From Pseudomonas tensinigenes (GTDB lineage Bacteria > Pseudomonadota > Gammaproteobacteria > Pseudomonadales > Pseudomonadaceae), in NCBI RefSeq assembly GCF_014268445.2, contig NZ_CP077089.1, positions 2,225,501-2,289,500 on the forward strand: a stretch of DNA of 64,000 nt, in the 5' to 3' direction. The notes below the pieces were generated by a model, which was given only the letters and a program-made list of their open reading frames with translations, did not search any database and was not told the DNA's origin. Of the stretch, positions 43,454 through 52,371 are shown piece by piece; the stretch's first letter is position 1; each line of letters begins with the position of its first letter. A program made the position numbers and the translations under genes.

Positions 43454-44071
43454 GTGGAAATTGCTTGCCTGGATCTTGAAGGGGTGTTGGTGCCGGAAAT
43501 CTGGATCGCCTTCGCCGAAAAAACCGGAATCGAATCCCTCAAGGCCACCACCCGGGACATTCCCGATTACGACGTGTTGATGAAACAACGTCTGCGCATC
43601 CTCGATGAGCACGGTCTGAAGCTGTCGGATATTCAGGAAGTGATCGCCACGTTGAAGCCGCTGGATGGCGCGGTGGAGTTCGTCAACTGGTTGCGCGAAC
43701 GCTTTCAGGTGGTGATTCTGTCGGATACGTTCTACGAGTTCTCGCAGCCGCTGATGCGCCAACTGGGCTTCCCGACCTTGCTCTGCCATCGTTTGATCAC
43801 TGACGAGACCGGGCGGGTGACCAGCTATCAGTTGCGTCAGAAAGATCCGAAGCGTCAGTCGGTGCTGGCGTTCAAGAGCCTGTATTACCGGGTGATTGCG
43901 GCGGGGGATTCGTATAACGACACGACGATGCTGGGCGAGGCGGATGCGGGGATTCTGTTCCATGCGCCGGAGAATGTGATTCGGGAGTTTCCGCAGTTTC
44001 CGGCGGTGCACACCTTTGCCGAGTTGAAGCAGGAGTTCATCAAGGCCTCGAATCGGGATTTGAGTTTGTAG
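43454..44071 (+). CDS. thrH: phosphoserine phosphatase / homoserine phosphotransferase
   Basis: A 205-residue HAD enzyme that dephosphorylates phosphoserine and can pass the phosphate to homoserine. Motif I is CLDLEGVLVPE (Asp-x-Glu, as in ThrH rather than SerB), motif II VILSDTFYEF, the Lys in KDPKRQSV and motif IV AAGDSYNDTTMLGEAD. The start is the GTG at 43454 (MEIACLDLEG) with GGGAG upstream. It links serine and threonine synthesis and stands alone before a REP pair. Confidence 0.95.
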   Translation: MEIACLDLEGVLVPEIWIAFAEKTGIESLKATTRDIPDYDVLMKQRLRILDEHGLKLSDIQEVIATLKPLDGAVEFVNWLRERFQVVILSDTFYEFSQPLMRQLGFPTLLCHRLITDETGRVTSYQLRQKDPKRQSVLAFKSLYYRVIAAGDSYNDTTMLGEADAGILFHAPENVIREFPQFPAVHTFAELKQEFIKASNRDLSL

Positions 44072-44087
44072 TCGTCTGCAAAGGCCC

Positions 44088-44155
44088 CTTCGCGAGCAGG
44101 CTCGCTCCCACATTTGGAATGCATTCACCCTGTGGGAGCGAGCCTGCTCGAGAAG
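44088..44155. repeat. REP inverted pair, family A, short-spacer form
   Basis: TTCGCGAGCAGGCTCGCTCC and GTGGGAGCGAGCCTGCTCGA, with the spacer ATTTGGAATGCATTCACC, nearly the same as at 39559-39629. It lies between the convergent thrH and pabB. Confidence 0.9.
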
Positions 44156-44166
44156 TTTTTAAGCTT

Positions 44167-45510
44167 TTAAAGGTGCTGCAGGGTTTCGAGGAGGATTCTG
44201 ACTTTGGTAATTGACTCCTGATACTCAGCCTGCCAATCCGAATCGGCGACAATCCCGCCGCCGCCCCAGCAGCACACTTGCCCATCCTTGACCAACAGAC
44301 TGCGAATCGCGATGGAGCTGTCCATCTCGCCGCGCACGTCCAGATACAGCAACGAGCCGCAATACAAGCCGCGCCGGGTCGGCTCCAGTTCATCGATGAT
44401 CTGCATCGCGCGGATCTTCGGTGCGCCGGTGATCGAGCCGCCGGGGAAACTGCCGGCAATCAAATCCAGTGCATCACGATCATTCGCCAGCTCACCGGTG
44501 ACGCTGCTGACCAGGTGATGCACGTTCGGATAGCTTTCCAGGCTGAACAACTCCGGCACCCGCACCGAGCCGATGCGGCAGGAGCGGCCGAGGTCGTTGC
44601 GCAGCAGGTCGACGATCATCAGGTTTTCCGCACGATCCTTGGGGCTGGCCAGCAGTTCGGCGGCGTTGGCGGCGTCTTCGGCCGGGGTCAGGCCACGCGG
44701 GCGGGTGCCTTTGATCGGGCGGGTTTCCACCTGACGCTGGCTGACTTTGACGAAGCGTTCCGGCGAAAGGCTCAACACCGCGCCGCCGTCGGGCAGGCTC
44801 TGGAAACCGGAGAACGGTGTCGGGCAGGCTTCTCGCAACTTGCAGTAAGCCAGCCACGGATCGCCCTGACACTCAGCGCGGAAGCGCTGGGCGAAGTTGA
44901 CCTGATAGCAATCGCCGGCCTGGATGTAATGCTGAATGCGTTCGAAGGCTTGGCGGTAATCGTCGGCCGAAAGGTCGGCGGTCATCGGGGCGTTCAGTTT
45001 GAACGGTGTCAGCGCGTCAGCCTGCGGCTGAGTGAATAACTCAATCAGGCGTTGTTTTTCGCCGTCGATCACGGACGGATGGAAGACCAATTGGCTGGTG
45101 GCCATCTGGTGATCGCTGATCAGTGCCCAGGCGTACAGGCCAAAACGCGCGTCCGGCAATTGCAGATCATCGCGCGCCTGACTCGGCAGGTTTTCCAGAT
45201 GACGACCGAAGTCGTAGCTCAGATAGCCGATCAAGCCGCCAGCGAATGGCAGTTCGAAACCCGCTGGCAAATCAGCCTGACCGAGGCGATTCAGATTGTC
45301 ACGCAGACGTTGCAGGAAATGATTGCCGCTTTCGTCGGGCAACACCGCCAGTTGTTCCAGCGGCCAGGCGCTGAGCAGGTCATAACGGCCACGGTCGGCA
45401 CTTGGCCGGCCGCTGTCGAGCAGCACGGCGCCGGGAGCGTTGCGGATGGCCGCGAAGTAGTCGGCGGGATTGGCGCGGTAGGGCAGCGGGTGTACGGAGC
45501 AGTTCAACAT
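44167..45510 (-). CDS. pabB: aminodeoxychorismate synthase component I
   Basis: A 447-residue chorismate-utilising enzyme that aminates chorismate on the way to p-aminobenzoate and folate. An N-terminal domain (1-150) binds the structural tryptophan in this family. The catalytic half carries SPERFVK, PIKGTRPRG (the Lys typical of PabB, about residue 275) and GGSITGAPKIRAM (about 370), then EYQESITKVR near the end. The start at 45510 (MLNCSVHPLPYR) fits the family; an ATG 34 codons earlier reads through a repeat. The glutaminase pabA is not in the window. Confidence 0.93.
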   Translation of the reverse strand: MLNCSVHPLPYRANPADYFAAIRNAPGAVLLDSGRPSADRGRYDLLSAWPLEQLAVLPDESGNHFLQRLRDNLNRLGQADLPAGFELPFAGGLIGYLSYDFGRHLENLPSQARDDLQLPDARFGLYAWALISDHQMATSQLVFHPSVIDGEKQRLIELFTQPQADALTPFKLNAPMTADLSADDYRQAFERIQHYIQAGDCYQVNFAQRFRAECQGDPWLAYCKLREACPTPFSGFQSLPDGGAVLSLSPERFVKVSQRQVETRPIKGTRPRGLTPAEDAANAAELLASPKDRAENLMIVDLLRNDLGRSCRIGSVRVPELFSLESYPNVHHLVSSVTGELANDRDALDLIAGSFPGGSITGAPKIRAMQIIDELEPTRRGLYCGSLLYLDVRGEMDSSIAIRSLLVKDGQVCCWGGGGIVADSDWQAEYQESITKVRILLETLQHL

Positions 45511-45584
45511 GGGCGGGGCAGATCGGCCGTTGAGGCGGGGTGGGGATTGTAGTCCTCTCCGATGCCAGATCAAAGTCAAAAGCC

Positions 45585-45870
45585 TCCCCCTCACCCCAGC
45601 CCTCTCCCCCAAGGGGGCGAGGGGGAAAGGGAGCAGATCTTCATGATTTTCAAGATCCAGGTTCGGCTCGATATCTCAAGCTGGCGAGGGGGAAGGGGGC
45701 AGATCGGGGGCTTTTCAAGACCTGAGTTCGACTCGATATTTCGAGTGCGGGAGCAGATCTTCATGCTTTTCAAAGCCTGAGTTCGACTCAAGACGTTCAG
45801 GTCGGCGTACCTCGAACATCCACCACGGTCAGTCCCCTCTCCCTCTGGGAGAGGGCTAGGGTGAGGGGCT
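45585..45870. repeat. composite element, family C, copy 1
   Basis: A 286-bp element bounded by CCCTCACCCCAGCCCTCTCC at the left and GGGAGAGGGCTAGGGTGAGG at the right (inverted arms). Inside are three imperfect direct copies of a roughly 48-bp unit beginning near 45631, 45699 and 45751 (CAGATCTTCATG, TTTTCAA, TTCGACTCGATAT). It occupies the gap between the two minus-strand genes pabB and the 48950-45887 operon. No transposase is inside. Confidence 0.75.
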
Positions 45871-45886
45871 TTTAGTTTTTCAGCTT

Positions 45887-46873
45887 TTAGCCTTCCACAG
45901 CAGGAATATGCCCAAACATCTCCTGAGTAAACGCCACCCGCTCCTCAACCGTCTCCGTCACCCCACGCGCCTTCAGCTCTTCCAGCCGCGCTTCAACCGC
46001 GTGCGTGCGCAACGTCAGCCCGCAATCATTGGCGATCTGAATATTCAGCCCCGGCCGCGCATTCAACTCCAGAATCAGTGGGCCTTTCTCCTGATCGAGC
46101 ACCATATCAACGCCGATATAGCCCAACCCGCACAGCTCATAACAGCCCGCCGCGAGTTTCATGAAACCGTCCCAGTAGGGCAGTTGCACGCCGTCCACCG
46201 CGTTGGTGGTGTCGGGGTGTTTGGTGATGATGTTATTCAGCCAGGTGCCGCGCAACGTCAAACCGGTCGCCAGATCGACACCGACGCCAATCGCGCCCTG
46301 GTGCAGGTTGGCTTTGCCGCCGGACTGCCGGGTCGGCAGGCGCAGCATCGCCATCACCGGATAACCCATCAGCACGATGATGCGAATGTCCGGCACGCCT
46401 TCATAACTGATGCTCTTGAAGATCTGATCCGGGGTCACCCGGTATTCGATCAGCGCGCGATCACGATGGCCGCCCAGCGAATACAGACCAGTGAGGATGC
46501 TCGAGATGTGATGCTCCAGCTCTTCGTGGGCAAGGATCTTGCCCGACACCGTGCGATAGCGACCTTCAAAGCGGTCGGCAATCACGATGATGCCGTCACC
46601 GCCAGCACCCTGCGCCGGTTTGATCACAAAGTCGCTGCGCCCGCCGATGATCTCGCCGAGTTTGTCGATTTCCTTCTCGGTGGAGATCACGCCATACAGC
46701 TCCGGCACGTGAATGCCGGCCTCGATCGCGCGCTCCTTGGTGATGATCTTGTCATCGACGATCGGGTACAGGCTGCGCTTGTTGTACTTGAGCACGTAGT
46801 CGGCGTTACGCCGATTGATGCCCATGATGCCCCGCGCCTCGAGGGCCTTCCAGGTCTTCCAGAAACCGAACAT
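45887..46873 (-). CDS. RimK-like alpha-L-glutamate ligase-type ATP-grasp protein
   Basis: A 328-residue ATP-grasp enzyme of the alpha-L-glutamate-ligase-like family. The ATP-binding loop is VIKPAQGAGGDGIIV (about residue 95), and the metal-binding end is LILELNARPGLNIQIAN (about 280), as in RimK. Its family is described only by its conserved linkage to a seven-TM inactive transglutaminase and a retropepsin-like protein, both encoded just upstream. Its ATG overlaps the preceding stop by one base (TGATG). It is cytoplasmic, and presumably adds an amino acid to an unknown carboxylate; a peptide or protein target is inference. Confidence 0.88.
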   Translation of the reverse strand: MFGFWKTWKALEARGIMGINRRNADYVLKYNKRSLYPIVDDKIITKERAIEAGIHVPELYGVISTEKEIDKLGEIIGGRSDFVIKPAQGAGGDGIIVIADRFEGRYRTVSGKILAHEELEHHISSILTGLYSLGGHRDRALIEYRVTPDQIFKSISYEGVPDIRIIVLMGYPVMAMLRLPTRQSGGKANLHQGAIGVGVDLATGLTLRGTWLNNIITKHPDTTNAVDGVQLPYWDGFMKLAAGCYELCGLGYIGVDMVLDQEKGPLILELNARPGLNIQIANDCGLTLRTHAVEARLEELKARGVTETVEERVAFTQEMFGHIPAVEG

Positions 46874-48408
46874 CAGGTGTCAGCCTTCTTCAGGAAAGCC
46901 TTGAAACGCACCAGCTCAGTCAGGCGGTAGCCGCGATAACGACCCATGGCCAGCATGAAGCCGACCAGAATCAGCAGGATCGCCGGAAAGGTGAACACGA
47001 AGTAAACCAGCTCAGGCACGGTCATGATCAAGTGCGCCAGAGAAGCGGCGAACAGCGTGCCGATCGCGACTTTCATCGCATGGCTGGCGCCGCGCTCTTC
47101 CCAGGTGATCGACAGGCGTTCGATGGTCATGGTCAGAATCACCATCGGGAACAGCGCCACGGACAAGCCGCGCTCCAGGCCGAGCTTATGACTGAACAGG
47201 CTGATCGCCGCGATCAACACCACGACAAAGGTCAACACCACCGAGAGTCGCGGCAGCATTTGCAGCTTCAGGTGTTCCAGATACGAACGTAGTGACAGGC
47301 CCAGCGCGGTGATCACGGTAAACAGCAGAATGCCGAAGCCCAACTGCGTCTCGCGGAAGGCGAGGGCGATCAGCACCGGGGTGAACGTGCCGAGTGTCTG
47401 CAGGCCGATCAGGTTGCGCAGAATCAGGATCACCAGCACGCCGATCGGGATCATCACCATGATCATGAAGGTCTGCTGGGTCTGCAGCGGCAAGCCGTAC
47501 AGCGAGTATTCGAGGAAGTTGGCGTCGGTGTTCTCGTCGGTCAGCTTGGCCAGACGAATCGCGTTCATCTCGCTGTTGTTCAGGCTGAAGGTCACGTTGG
47601 CTTTCTTGCCGCCGTCGACGGTGATCAGGTTTTCATCGCCGGTCCACCACAGCAGGCGGTCGGTCGGCAGGCCTTGCTCGCCGGTTTCCGGGTTGAAGTA
47701 CAGCCAGTCGTTGCCGTTGAAGCTGCGCAGCCACAGTTCAGGCATTTGTGGCTGATCGGCGACGAGACGGATGGTGTGGACCTTTTCCACCGGGACGTGG
47801 GCGATGGACAGCAGCAGTTCGACGATTTTGGCTTTGTGCGGCGTCGACGGATCGCCGGCCAGCAGCAGTTTCACGTTGTCATCGTTGACGTTGTTGACGC
47901 GTTTGATCGCTTCGCCGATGAAGGTTTCGACGTCGGCCGAATGCTGGCGAATCGGCGCGAGCAGGGCTTCGGCGGCGATTTTCTCAGGGCCTTCGATGGC
48001 GATGCTGTCGCGGAAGGTCGGGCCTTTGATCTTGGATTTTTCGGCGGTGTAACGCTTGGTCAGCACCAAGCGGTAATAAAGCGTCTGGTTGCCCTTGGCC
48101 CGGCGCGCCGACCAGGTGACCTTGCGGTTGCCGTCGACGCGGTTCACAGCGACGCCGTAGTTATTGGAGATAAAACTCTCGTTGAGGCTGACGTAATCGC
48201 GGCTCAACGGTGGCACGAACATCTGGATCTTCACCGGATCCTTGGTGCTGGCGACGAATTCGACCTTGGCGTCGATGTTCCACAAGTCGTCGGTCGCATC
48301 TTCGGTCACCGGGATGCCGAGCACGAAAATCTGATAGGCCGTAACCGAAACGCCCAGGAGCACCAGAATGGTGATCAGGATTTTCAGGTGGAAGGTTAGA
48401 GAACGCAT
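46873..48408 (-). CDS. inactive transglutaminase fused to seven TM helices
   Basis: A 511-residue inner-membrane protein. An N-terminal helix (about 8-28) leads to a large periplasmic domain (about 30-320). This domain has a transglutaminase-like part that lacks an obvious Cys-His-Asp triad (VPVEKVHTIRLVADQPQMPE, FNGNDWLYFNPETGEQG). About seven helices (325-495) follow and a short basic tail. This architecture is specific to the ATP-grasp/retropepsin operon. It may sense or present a periplasmic substrate and pass a signal inward. The gap to the retropepsin-like gene is 5 bp. Confidence 0.88.
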   Translation of the reverse strand: MRSLTFHLKILITILVLLGVSVTAYQIFVLGIPVTEDATDDLWNIDAKVEFVASTKDPVKIQMFVPPLSRDYVSLNESFISNNYGVAVNRVDGNRKVTWSARRAKGNQTLYYRLVLTKRYTAEKSKIKGPTFRDSIAIEGPEKIAAEALLAPIRQHSADVETFIGEAIKRVNNVNDDNVKLLLAGDPSTPHKAKIVELLLSIAHVPVEKVHTIRLVADQPQMPELWLRSFNGNDWLYFNPETGEQGLPTDRLLWWTGDENLITVDGGKKANVTFSLNNSEMNAIRLAKLTDENTDANFLEYSLYGLPLQTQQTFMIMVMIPIGVLVILILRNLIGLQTLGTFTPVLIALAFRETQLGFGILLFTVITALGLSLRSYLEHLKLQMLPRLSVVLTFVVVLIAAISLFSHKLGLERGLSVALFPMVILTMTIERLSITWEERGASHAMKVAIGTLFAASLAHLIMTVPELVYFVFTFPAILLILVGFMLAMGRYRGYRLTELVRFKAFLKKADT

Positions 48409-48413
48409 GGAAA

Positions 48414-48950
48414 TTACTCGGCGGTATGAGCGGCGATGGTGCAGGCAGGTTTGCCGGCAGCGTATTTAAGACTGGGGTCGACCAGCGCGTCGAAGCGTTT
48501 CAGCGCCTCGGAGCCGATCAAAAGCGGATATTGGAACGCACTTCGGTCGGTCAGGTTCACTTCGATGCTGCGCATTGCCGATCCCATGCAGATATCCAGC
48601 TCGATCACCGGACGAGCGGTGTACTTCTTGCCTTCTTCCGGGTCGTAGTCGCCGGCGCGGCGCTTGATCTTGCTGACCCGGGCCAGCGGCCGTTCGATCG
48701 GGTGCGAGTGCGCGGCGTCGATGGCCAGGTAGAAACGAACCCAGGACTCACCGTTGCGTTTAAAGCGTTTGATGTCGCGGGCACTCAGCGAGGCGGTTTT
48801 CGCCCCGGTATCGAGTTTGGCCGCGACTTCGAGATTGATGCCGTCAAGCGAAGCGTATTCGTTGAGGCCGTACACGGTTTTTTCCCCCGCGGCGGCGAGG
48901 CCGGGCAGGCAAAACAGGGCAAAGAATGTGGGAAAAGGCTTGAGTCTCAT
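48414..48950 (-). CDS. exported retropepsin-like aspartic protease (Zn_protease/RimK-associated family)
   Basis: A 178-residue protein with a signal peptide (MRLKPFPTFFALFCLPGLAAA), so it is periplasmic. The single aspartic-protease motif KLDTGAKTASL (Asp near 44) and the matching IEVNLTDRSAFQYPLLIG half show a retropepsin-like fold that would act as a dimer. The family name ATP-dependent zinc protease is misleading, since no zinc motif is present. It is the first gene of a tight three-gene operon. The start at 48950 begins with the signal peptide. Confidence 0.85.
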   Translation of the reverse strand: MRLKPFPTFFALFCLPGLAAAGEKTVYGLNEYASLDGINLEVAAKLDTGAKTASLSARDIKRFKRNGESWVRFYLAIDAAHSHPIERPLARVSKIKRRAGDYDPEEGKKYTARPVIELDICMGSAMRSIEVNLTDRSAFQYPLLIGSEALKRFDALVDPSLKYAAGKPACTIAAHTAE

Positions 48951-49120
48951 AAATCCTGGTGCGCAGCGTTCCGTTTTCGGTTCAGGTCCTTGGCAAAACT
49001 TGCGCAAGGCCCTTCGTGTGCCTGGCAGCTTTATATGACAAGCCGTACAAATGGCCAGCAAATGCGGGCGGCATTCTAGCACGGTGGTTTTATGGCGCCA
49101 GCGCCGGGGGCGGTCTATAA

Positions 49121-49205
49121 AAGATCAAAAGATCGCAGCCTTCGGCAGCTCCTACATAGGATTTGCGTGCGCCCTGTAGGAGCTGCCGAAGGCTGCGATC
49201 TTTTA
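49121..49205. repeat. family B palindromic repeat pair
   Basis: GATCGCAGCCTTCGGCAGCT faces AGCTGCCGAAGGCTGCGATC across about 27 bp. The arms are perfect. It lies upstream of the prpR promoter. Confidence 0.9.
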
Positions 49206-49218
49206 AGGTTATTAGACG

Positions 49219-49302
49219 ATTGTCGACAATGCCTATTTATCCTTTGACTGATTCGGGCTAATTGGCTAGTTTTTGCCGCATTGGATTTAAAGGTGTCGAC
49301 AA
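49219..49302. promoter_or_regulatory. two TTGTCGACAA operators of the prp regulator
   Basis: ATTGTCGACAAT at 49219-49230 is a 12-bp perfect palindrome. A second copy with one change, GTGTCGACAA, is at 49293-49302, touching the start codon of the GntR gene. They flank the likely promoter, which points to autoregulation and control of the whole prp operon. Confidence 0.7.
49244..49272 (+). promoter_or_regulatory. sigma-70-like promoter of the prp operon
   Basis: TTGACT (-35) and TAGTTT (-10) with a 17-bp spacer, placed between the two operator palindromes. Confidence 0.55.
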
Positions 49303-49304
49303 TC

Positions 49305-50030
49305 ATGCTGGATCAACTCGATCCCCCAGTCATCAGCGGCGACGATTCCGAGACACTCTCGGAAAACGTTTTCCGGCGCATTCAGGCGGCTATCGTCAAA
49401 GGCGAGATCGCCCCGGGCAGCAAGATTTCCGAGCCTGAGCTGGCGCGCACCTACGGCATCAGCCGCGGGCCATTGCGTGAGGCCATCCATCGGCTCGAAG
49501 GCCAGCGTCTGCTGGTGCGTGTACCGCACGTCGGCGCACGGGTGGTCTCACTCAGCCATGCCGAATTGCTCGAACTCTACGAAATCCGCGAATCCCTCGA
49601 AGGCATGGCCTGCCGACTGGCGGCCGAACGCATGAGCGTCGAAGAAATCGACGAACTGCGCCGAGTGCTGGAGACCCATGAGCGCGACGCCGCGTTTCAG
49701 GCTGGCGTCGGCTACTACCAGCAGGAAGGCGATTTCGACTTCCATTACCGGATCATCCAGGGCAGCGGCAACCGCACGCTGACGCAGATGCTCTGCGGCG
49801 AGCTGTATCAACTGGTGCGCATGTACCGCATCCAGTTCTCGACCACGCCGAACCGCCCACGCCAGGCCTTTGCCGAACACCACCGGATTCTCGATGCCAT
49901 CGCCGACCGTGACGGCGAACTCGCGGAATTGTTGATGCGCCGTCACATCGGCGCATCGAAACGCAACATCGCCCGTCACTACCAGGACGGCGCCCACAAT
50001 AAGACAGCCACTGAACGAGGTGAGTCATGA
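49305..50030 (+). CDS. prpR: GntR/FadR-family regulator of the methylcitrate operon
   Basis: A 241-residue one-domain-pair regulator. The winged HTH lies in residues 18-85 ([20 protein letters not shown], then [17 protein letters not shown]), and an all-helical FCD effector domain follows with the metal-binding His residues in [19 protein letters not shown] and RRHIG. Unlike the sigma-54 activator PrpR of enterobacteria, this is a GntR repressor type, as usual in Pseudomonas. It overlaps prpB by ATGA. A methylcitrate-type inducer is inferred. The name prpR is used by position. Confidence 0.88.
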   Translation: MLDQLDPPVISGDDSETLSENVFRRIQAAIVKGEIAPGSKISEPELARTYGISRGPLREAIHRLEGQRLLVRVPHVGARVVSLSHAELLELYEIRESLEGMACRLAAERMSVEEIDELRRVLETHERDAAFQAGVGYYQQEGDFDFHYRIIQGSGNRTLTQMLCGELYQLVRMYRIQFSTTPNRPRQAFAEHHRILDAIADRDGELAELLMRRHIGASKRNIARHYQDGAHNKTATERGES

Positions 50031-50917
50031 GTTCCAAGCACAGCACTCCAGGCCAGCGTTTCCGCGATGCGGTCGCCAGCGAGCACCCATTGCAAGTGGT
50101 CGGCGCGATCAACGCCAACCACGCGCTGCTGGCCAAGCGCGCCGGTTTCAAGGCGATCTACCTGTCCGGTGGCGGGGTGGCCGCAGGTTCGCTCGGCGTG
50201 CCGGATCTGGGCATCACCGGTCTGGATGACGTGCTGACCGACGTTCGGCGCATCACCGACGTTTGCGATCTGCCGCTGCTGGTCGACGTCGACACCGGTT
50301 TTGGTTCGTCGGCGTTCAACGTCGCGCGCACGGTCAAGTCGATGATCAAGTTCGGCGCGGCGGCGATTCATATCGAGGATCAGGTCGGCGCCAAGCGCTG
50401 CGGCCACCGTCCGAATAAAGAGATCGTCAGCCAGCAGGAAATGGTCGACCGCATCAAAGCCGCCGTCGATGCCCGCACCGATGACAGCTTCGTGATCATG
50501 GCGCGTACCGATGCGCTGGCGGTGGAAGGTCTGGAATCGGCACTCGATCGCGCGGCGGCGTGCATCGAGGCAGGCGCCGACATGATCTTCCCGGAAGCGA
50601 TCACTGAGCTGGAAATGTACAAGCTGTTCGCCAACCGCGTGAAAGCGCCGATCCTGGCCAACATCACCGAGTTCGGTTCGACACCGCTGTACACCACCGA
50701 GCAACTGGCCGGCGCCGACGTGTCGCTGGTGCTCTATCCACTGTCGGCGTTCCGCGCGATGAACAAGGCTGCCGAAAACGTTTACACCGCGATCCGTCGC
50801 GACGGCACGCAGCAGAATGTCATCGACACCATGCAGACTCGCATGGAGCTTTACGATCGCATCGATTACCACACCTTCGAGCAGAAGCTCGATGCGTTGT
50901 TTGCCGCCAAGAAATAA
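50027..50917 (+). CDS. prpB: 2-methylisocitrate lyase
   Basis: A 296-residue PEP-mutase/isocitrate-lyase family enzyme that splits 2-methylisocitrate to pyruvate and succinate, the last step of the methylcitrate cycle. The catalytic Cys is in the KRCGH signature (about residue 123). Mg2+ ligands are in [10 protein letters not shown] (about 85) and [10 protein letters not shown], and [12 protein letters not shown] and [12 protein letters not shown] complete the barrel. The start codon overlaps the regulator's stop, so translation is coupled. Confidence 0.97.
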   Translation: MSSKHSTPGQRFRDAVASEHPLQVVGAINANHALLAKRAGFKAIYLSGGGVAAGSLGVPDLGITGLDDVLTDVRRITDVCDLPLLVDVDTGFGSSAFNVARTVKSMIKFGAAAIHIEDQVGAKRCGHRPNKEIVSQQEMVDRIKAAVDARTDDSFVIMARTDALAVEGLESALDRAAACIEAGADMIFPEAITELEMYKLFANRVKAPILANITEFGSTPLYTTEQLAGADVSLVLYPLSAFRAMNKAAENVYTAIRRDGTQQNVIDTMQTRMELYDRIDYHTFEQKLDALFAAKK

Positions 50918-51005
50918 AGATCAAAAGATCGCAGCCTGCGGCAGCTCCTACATGAACCGCATTCCCCTGTAGGAGCTGTCGAGTGCAACGAGGCTGCGAT
51001 CTTTT
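50918..51005. repeat. family B palindromic repeat pair, one arm altered
   Basis: GATCGCAGCCTGCGGCAGCT at the left and AGGAGCTGTCGAGTGCAACG...GGCTGCGATC at the right, whose loop has been enlarged. It begins on the base after the prpB stop and separates prpB from prpC. Confidence 0.85.
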
Positions 51006-51043
51006 CGCCACACTCCCTAACAAATTCAAGATTGGAGATAGAA

Positions 51044-52171
51044 ATGGCTGAAGCAAAAGTACTCAGTGGCGCCGGGCTCCGTGGCCAGGTTGCCGGGCAA
51101 ACCGCACTGTCCACCGTGGGCCAGGCCGGTGCCGGGCTGACCTATCGCGGCTACGACGTGCGCGAACTCGCTGCCGATGCGCAATTTGAAGAAGTCGCGT
51201 ACCTGCTGCTCTACGGCGAGCTGCCAACCCAGGCGCAACTCGACGAATACCAAGGCAAACTGAGCAAGCTGCGCGACCTGCCGCAAGCGCTGAAAGAAGT
51301 GCTCGAACGCATCCCCGCCGACGCCCACCCGATGGACGTGATGCGCACCGGTTGCGCGTTCCTCGGCAACCTCGAGCCGGAGCAAGACTTCTCCGAGCAG
51401 CGCGACAAGACTGACCGCCTGCTCGCCGCGTTCCCGGCGATCATGTGCTACTGGTATCGCTTCAGCCACGACGGCAAACGCATCAATTGCGTCAGCGACG
51501 AGCCAACCATCGGCGGCCACTTCCTGCACTTGCTGCACGACAAGAAGCCGAGCGAACTGCACGTCAAAGTCATGAACGTCTCGCTGATCCTCTACGCCGA
51601 ACACGAATTCAACGCCTCGACCTTCACCGCCCGCGTTTGTGCGTCGACCCTGTCCGATCTGTATTCCTGCGTGACCGCCGCCATCGGTTCGCTGCGCGGC
51701 CCGTTGCACGGAGGCGCCAACGAAGCGGCGATGGAAATGATCGAGCGTTTCGCGTCGCCGGAAGAGGCGATCAAAGGCACCCTCGGCATGCTCGAGCGCA
51801 AGGACAAGATCATGGGTTTCGGCCACGCGATCTATAAGGACAGCGATCCGCGCAATGAGGTGATCAAGGGCTGGTCGAAAAAACTCGCCGATGAAGTCGG
51901 TGACAAGGTGTTGTTCCCGGTCTCGGAAGCCATCGACAAGACCATGTGGGAACAGAAAAAACTCTTCCCTAACGCCGATTTCTACCATGCCTCGGCGTAC
52001 CACTTCATGGGCATCCCGACCAAGCTGTTCACGCCGATCTTCGTCTGCTCGCGCCTGACTGGCTGGGCTGCGCACGTGTTCGAACAGCGTGCCAACAACC
52101 GCATCATCCGTCCAAGCGCCGAGTACGTCGGCGTCGAACAGCGCAAGTTCGTGCCAATCGAACGTCGCTGA
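51044..52171 (+). CDS. prpC: 2-methylcitrate synthase
   Basis: A 375-residue citrate-synthase-family enzyme that condenses propionyl-CoA with oxaloacetate. The catalytic residues are in GGHFLHLLHD (His), GPLHGGANEAAMEM (His) and MGFGHAIYKDSDPR (His and Asp). The length and the MAEAKVLSGAGLRGQVAG start match short methylcitrate synthases rather than the 430-residue TCA enzyme. GGAG lies 8 bases before the ATG at 51044. The cycle context (prpB before, acnD after) settles the function. Confidence 0.96.
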   Translation: MAEAKVLSGAGLRGQVAGQTALSTVGQAGAGLTYRGYDVRELAADAQFEEVAYLLLYGELPTQAQLDEYQGKLSKLRDLPQALKEVLERIPADAHPMDVMRTGCAFLGNLEPEQDFSEQRDKTDRLLAAFPAIMCYWYRFSHDGKRINCVSDEPTIGGHFLHLLHDKKPSELHVKVMNVSLILYAEHEFNASTFTARVCASTLSDLYSCVTAAIGSLRGPLHGGANEAAMEMIERFASPEEAIKGTLGMLERKDKIMGFGHAIYKDSDPRNEVIKGWSKKLADEVGDKVLFPVSEAIDKTMWEQKKLFPNADFYHASAYHFMGIPTKLFTPIFVCSRLTGWAAHVFEQRANNRIIRPSAEYVGVEQRKFVPIERR

Positions 52172-52213
52172 AATGGTGAGTGCCAGCTGCTGATCCGAGA
52201 TTCACCGAAATCC

Positions 52214-52301
52214 CTGTAGGAGCTGCCGAAGGCTGCGATCTTTTGATCTTTGTTTTTAAGATCAGGATCAAAAGATCGCAGCCTTCGGCAGCTCCTACAG
52301 G
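52214..52301. repeat. family B palindromic repeat pair, inverted arrangement
   Basis: Here the arms are reversed: GTAGGAGCTGCCGAAGGCTG first, GATCGCAGCCTTCGGCAGCT second. The inner ends GATCTTTTGATCTT and AAGATCAGGATC give an AT-rich loop. It lies between prpC and acnD and could form a large hairpin. Confidence 0.9.
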
Positions 52302-52371
52302 GGCGTTGTGAATTTTGAGGTCGGTGTCTGGCCCCACCCTTTGAAACTACCGTGACCCGAGTCCTGACCCG

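Noticed and set aside
45562..45780. 72-codon plus-strand frame within the family C element
   Set aside because: It is made of repeat units and is not preceded by translation signals.
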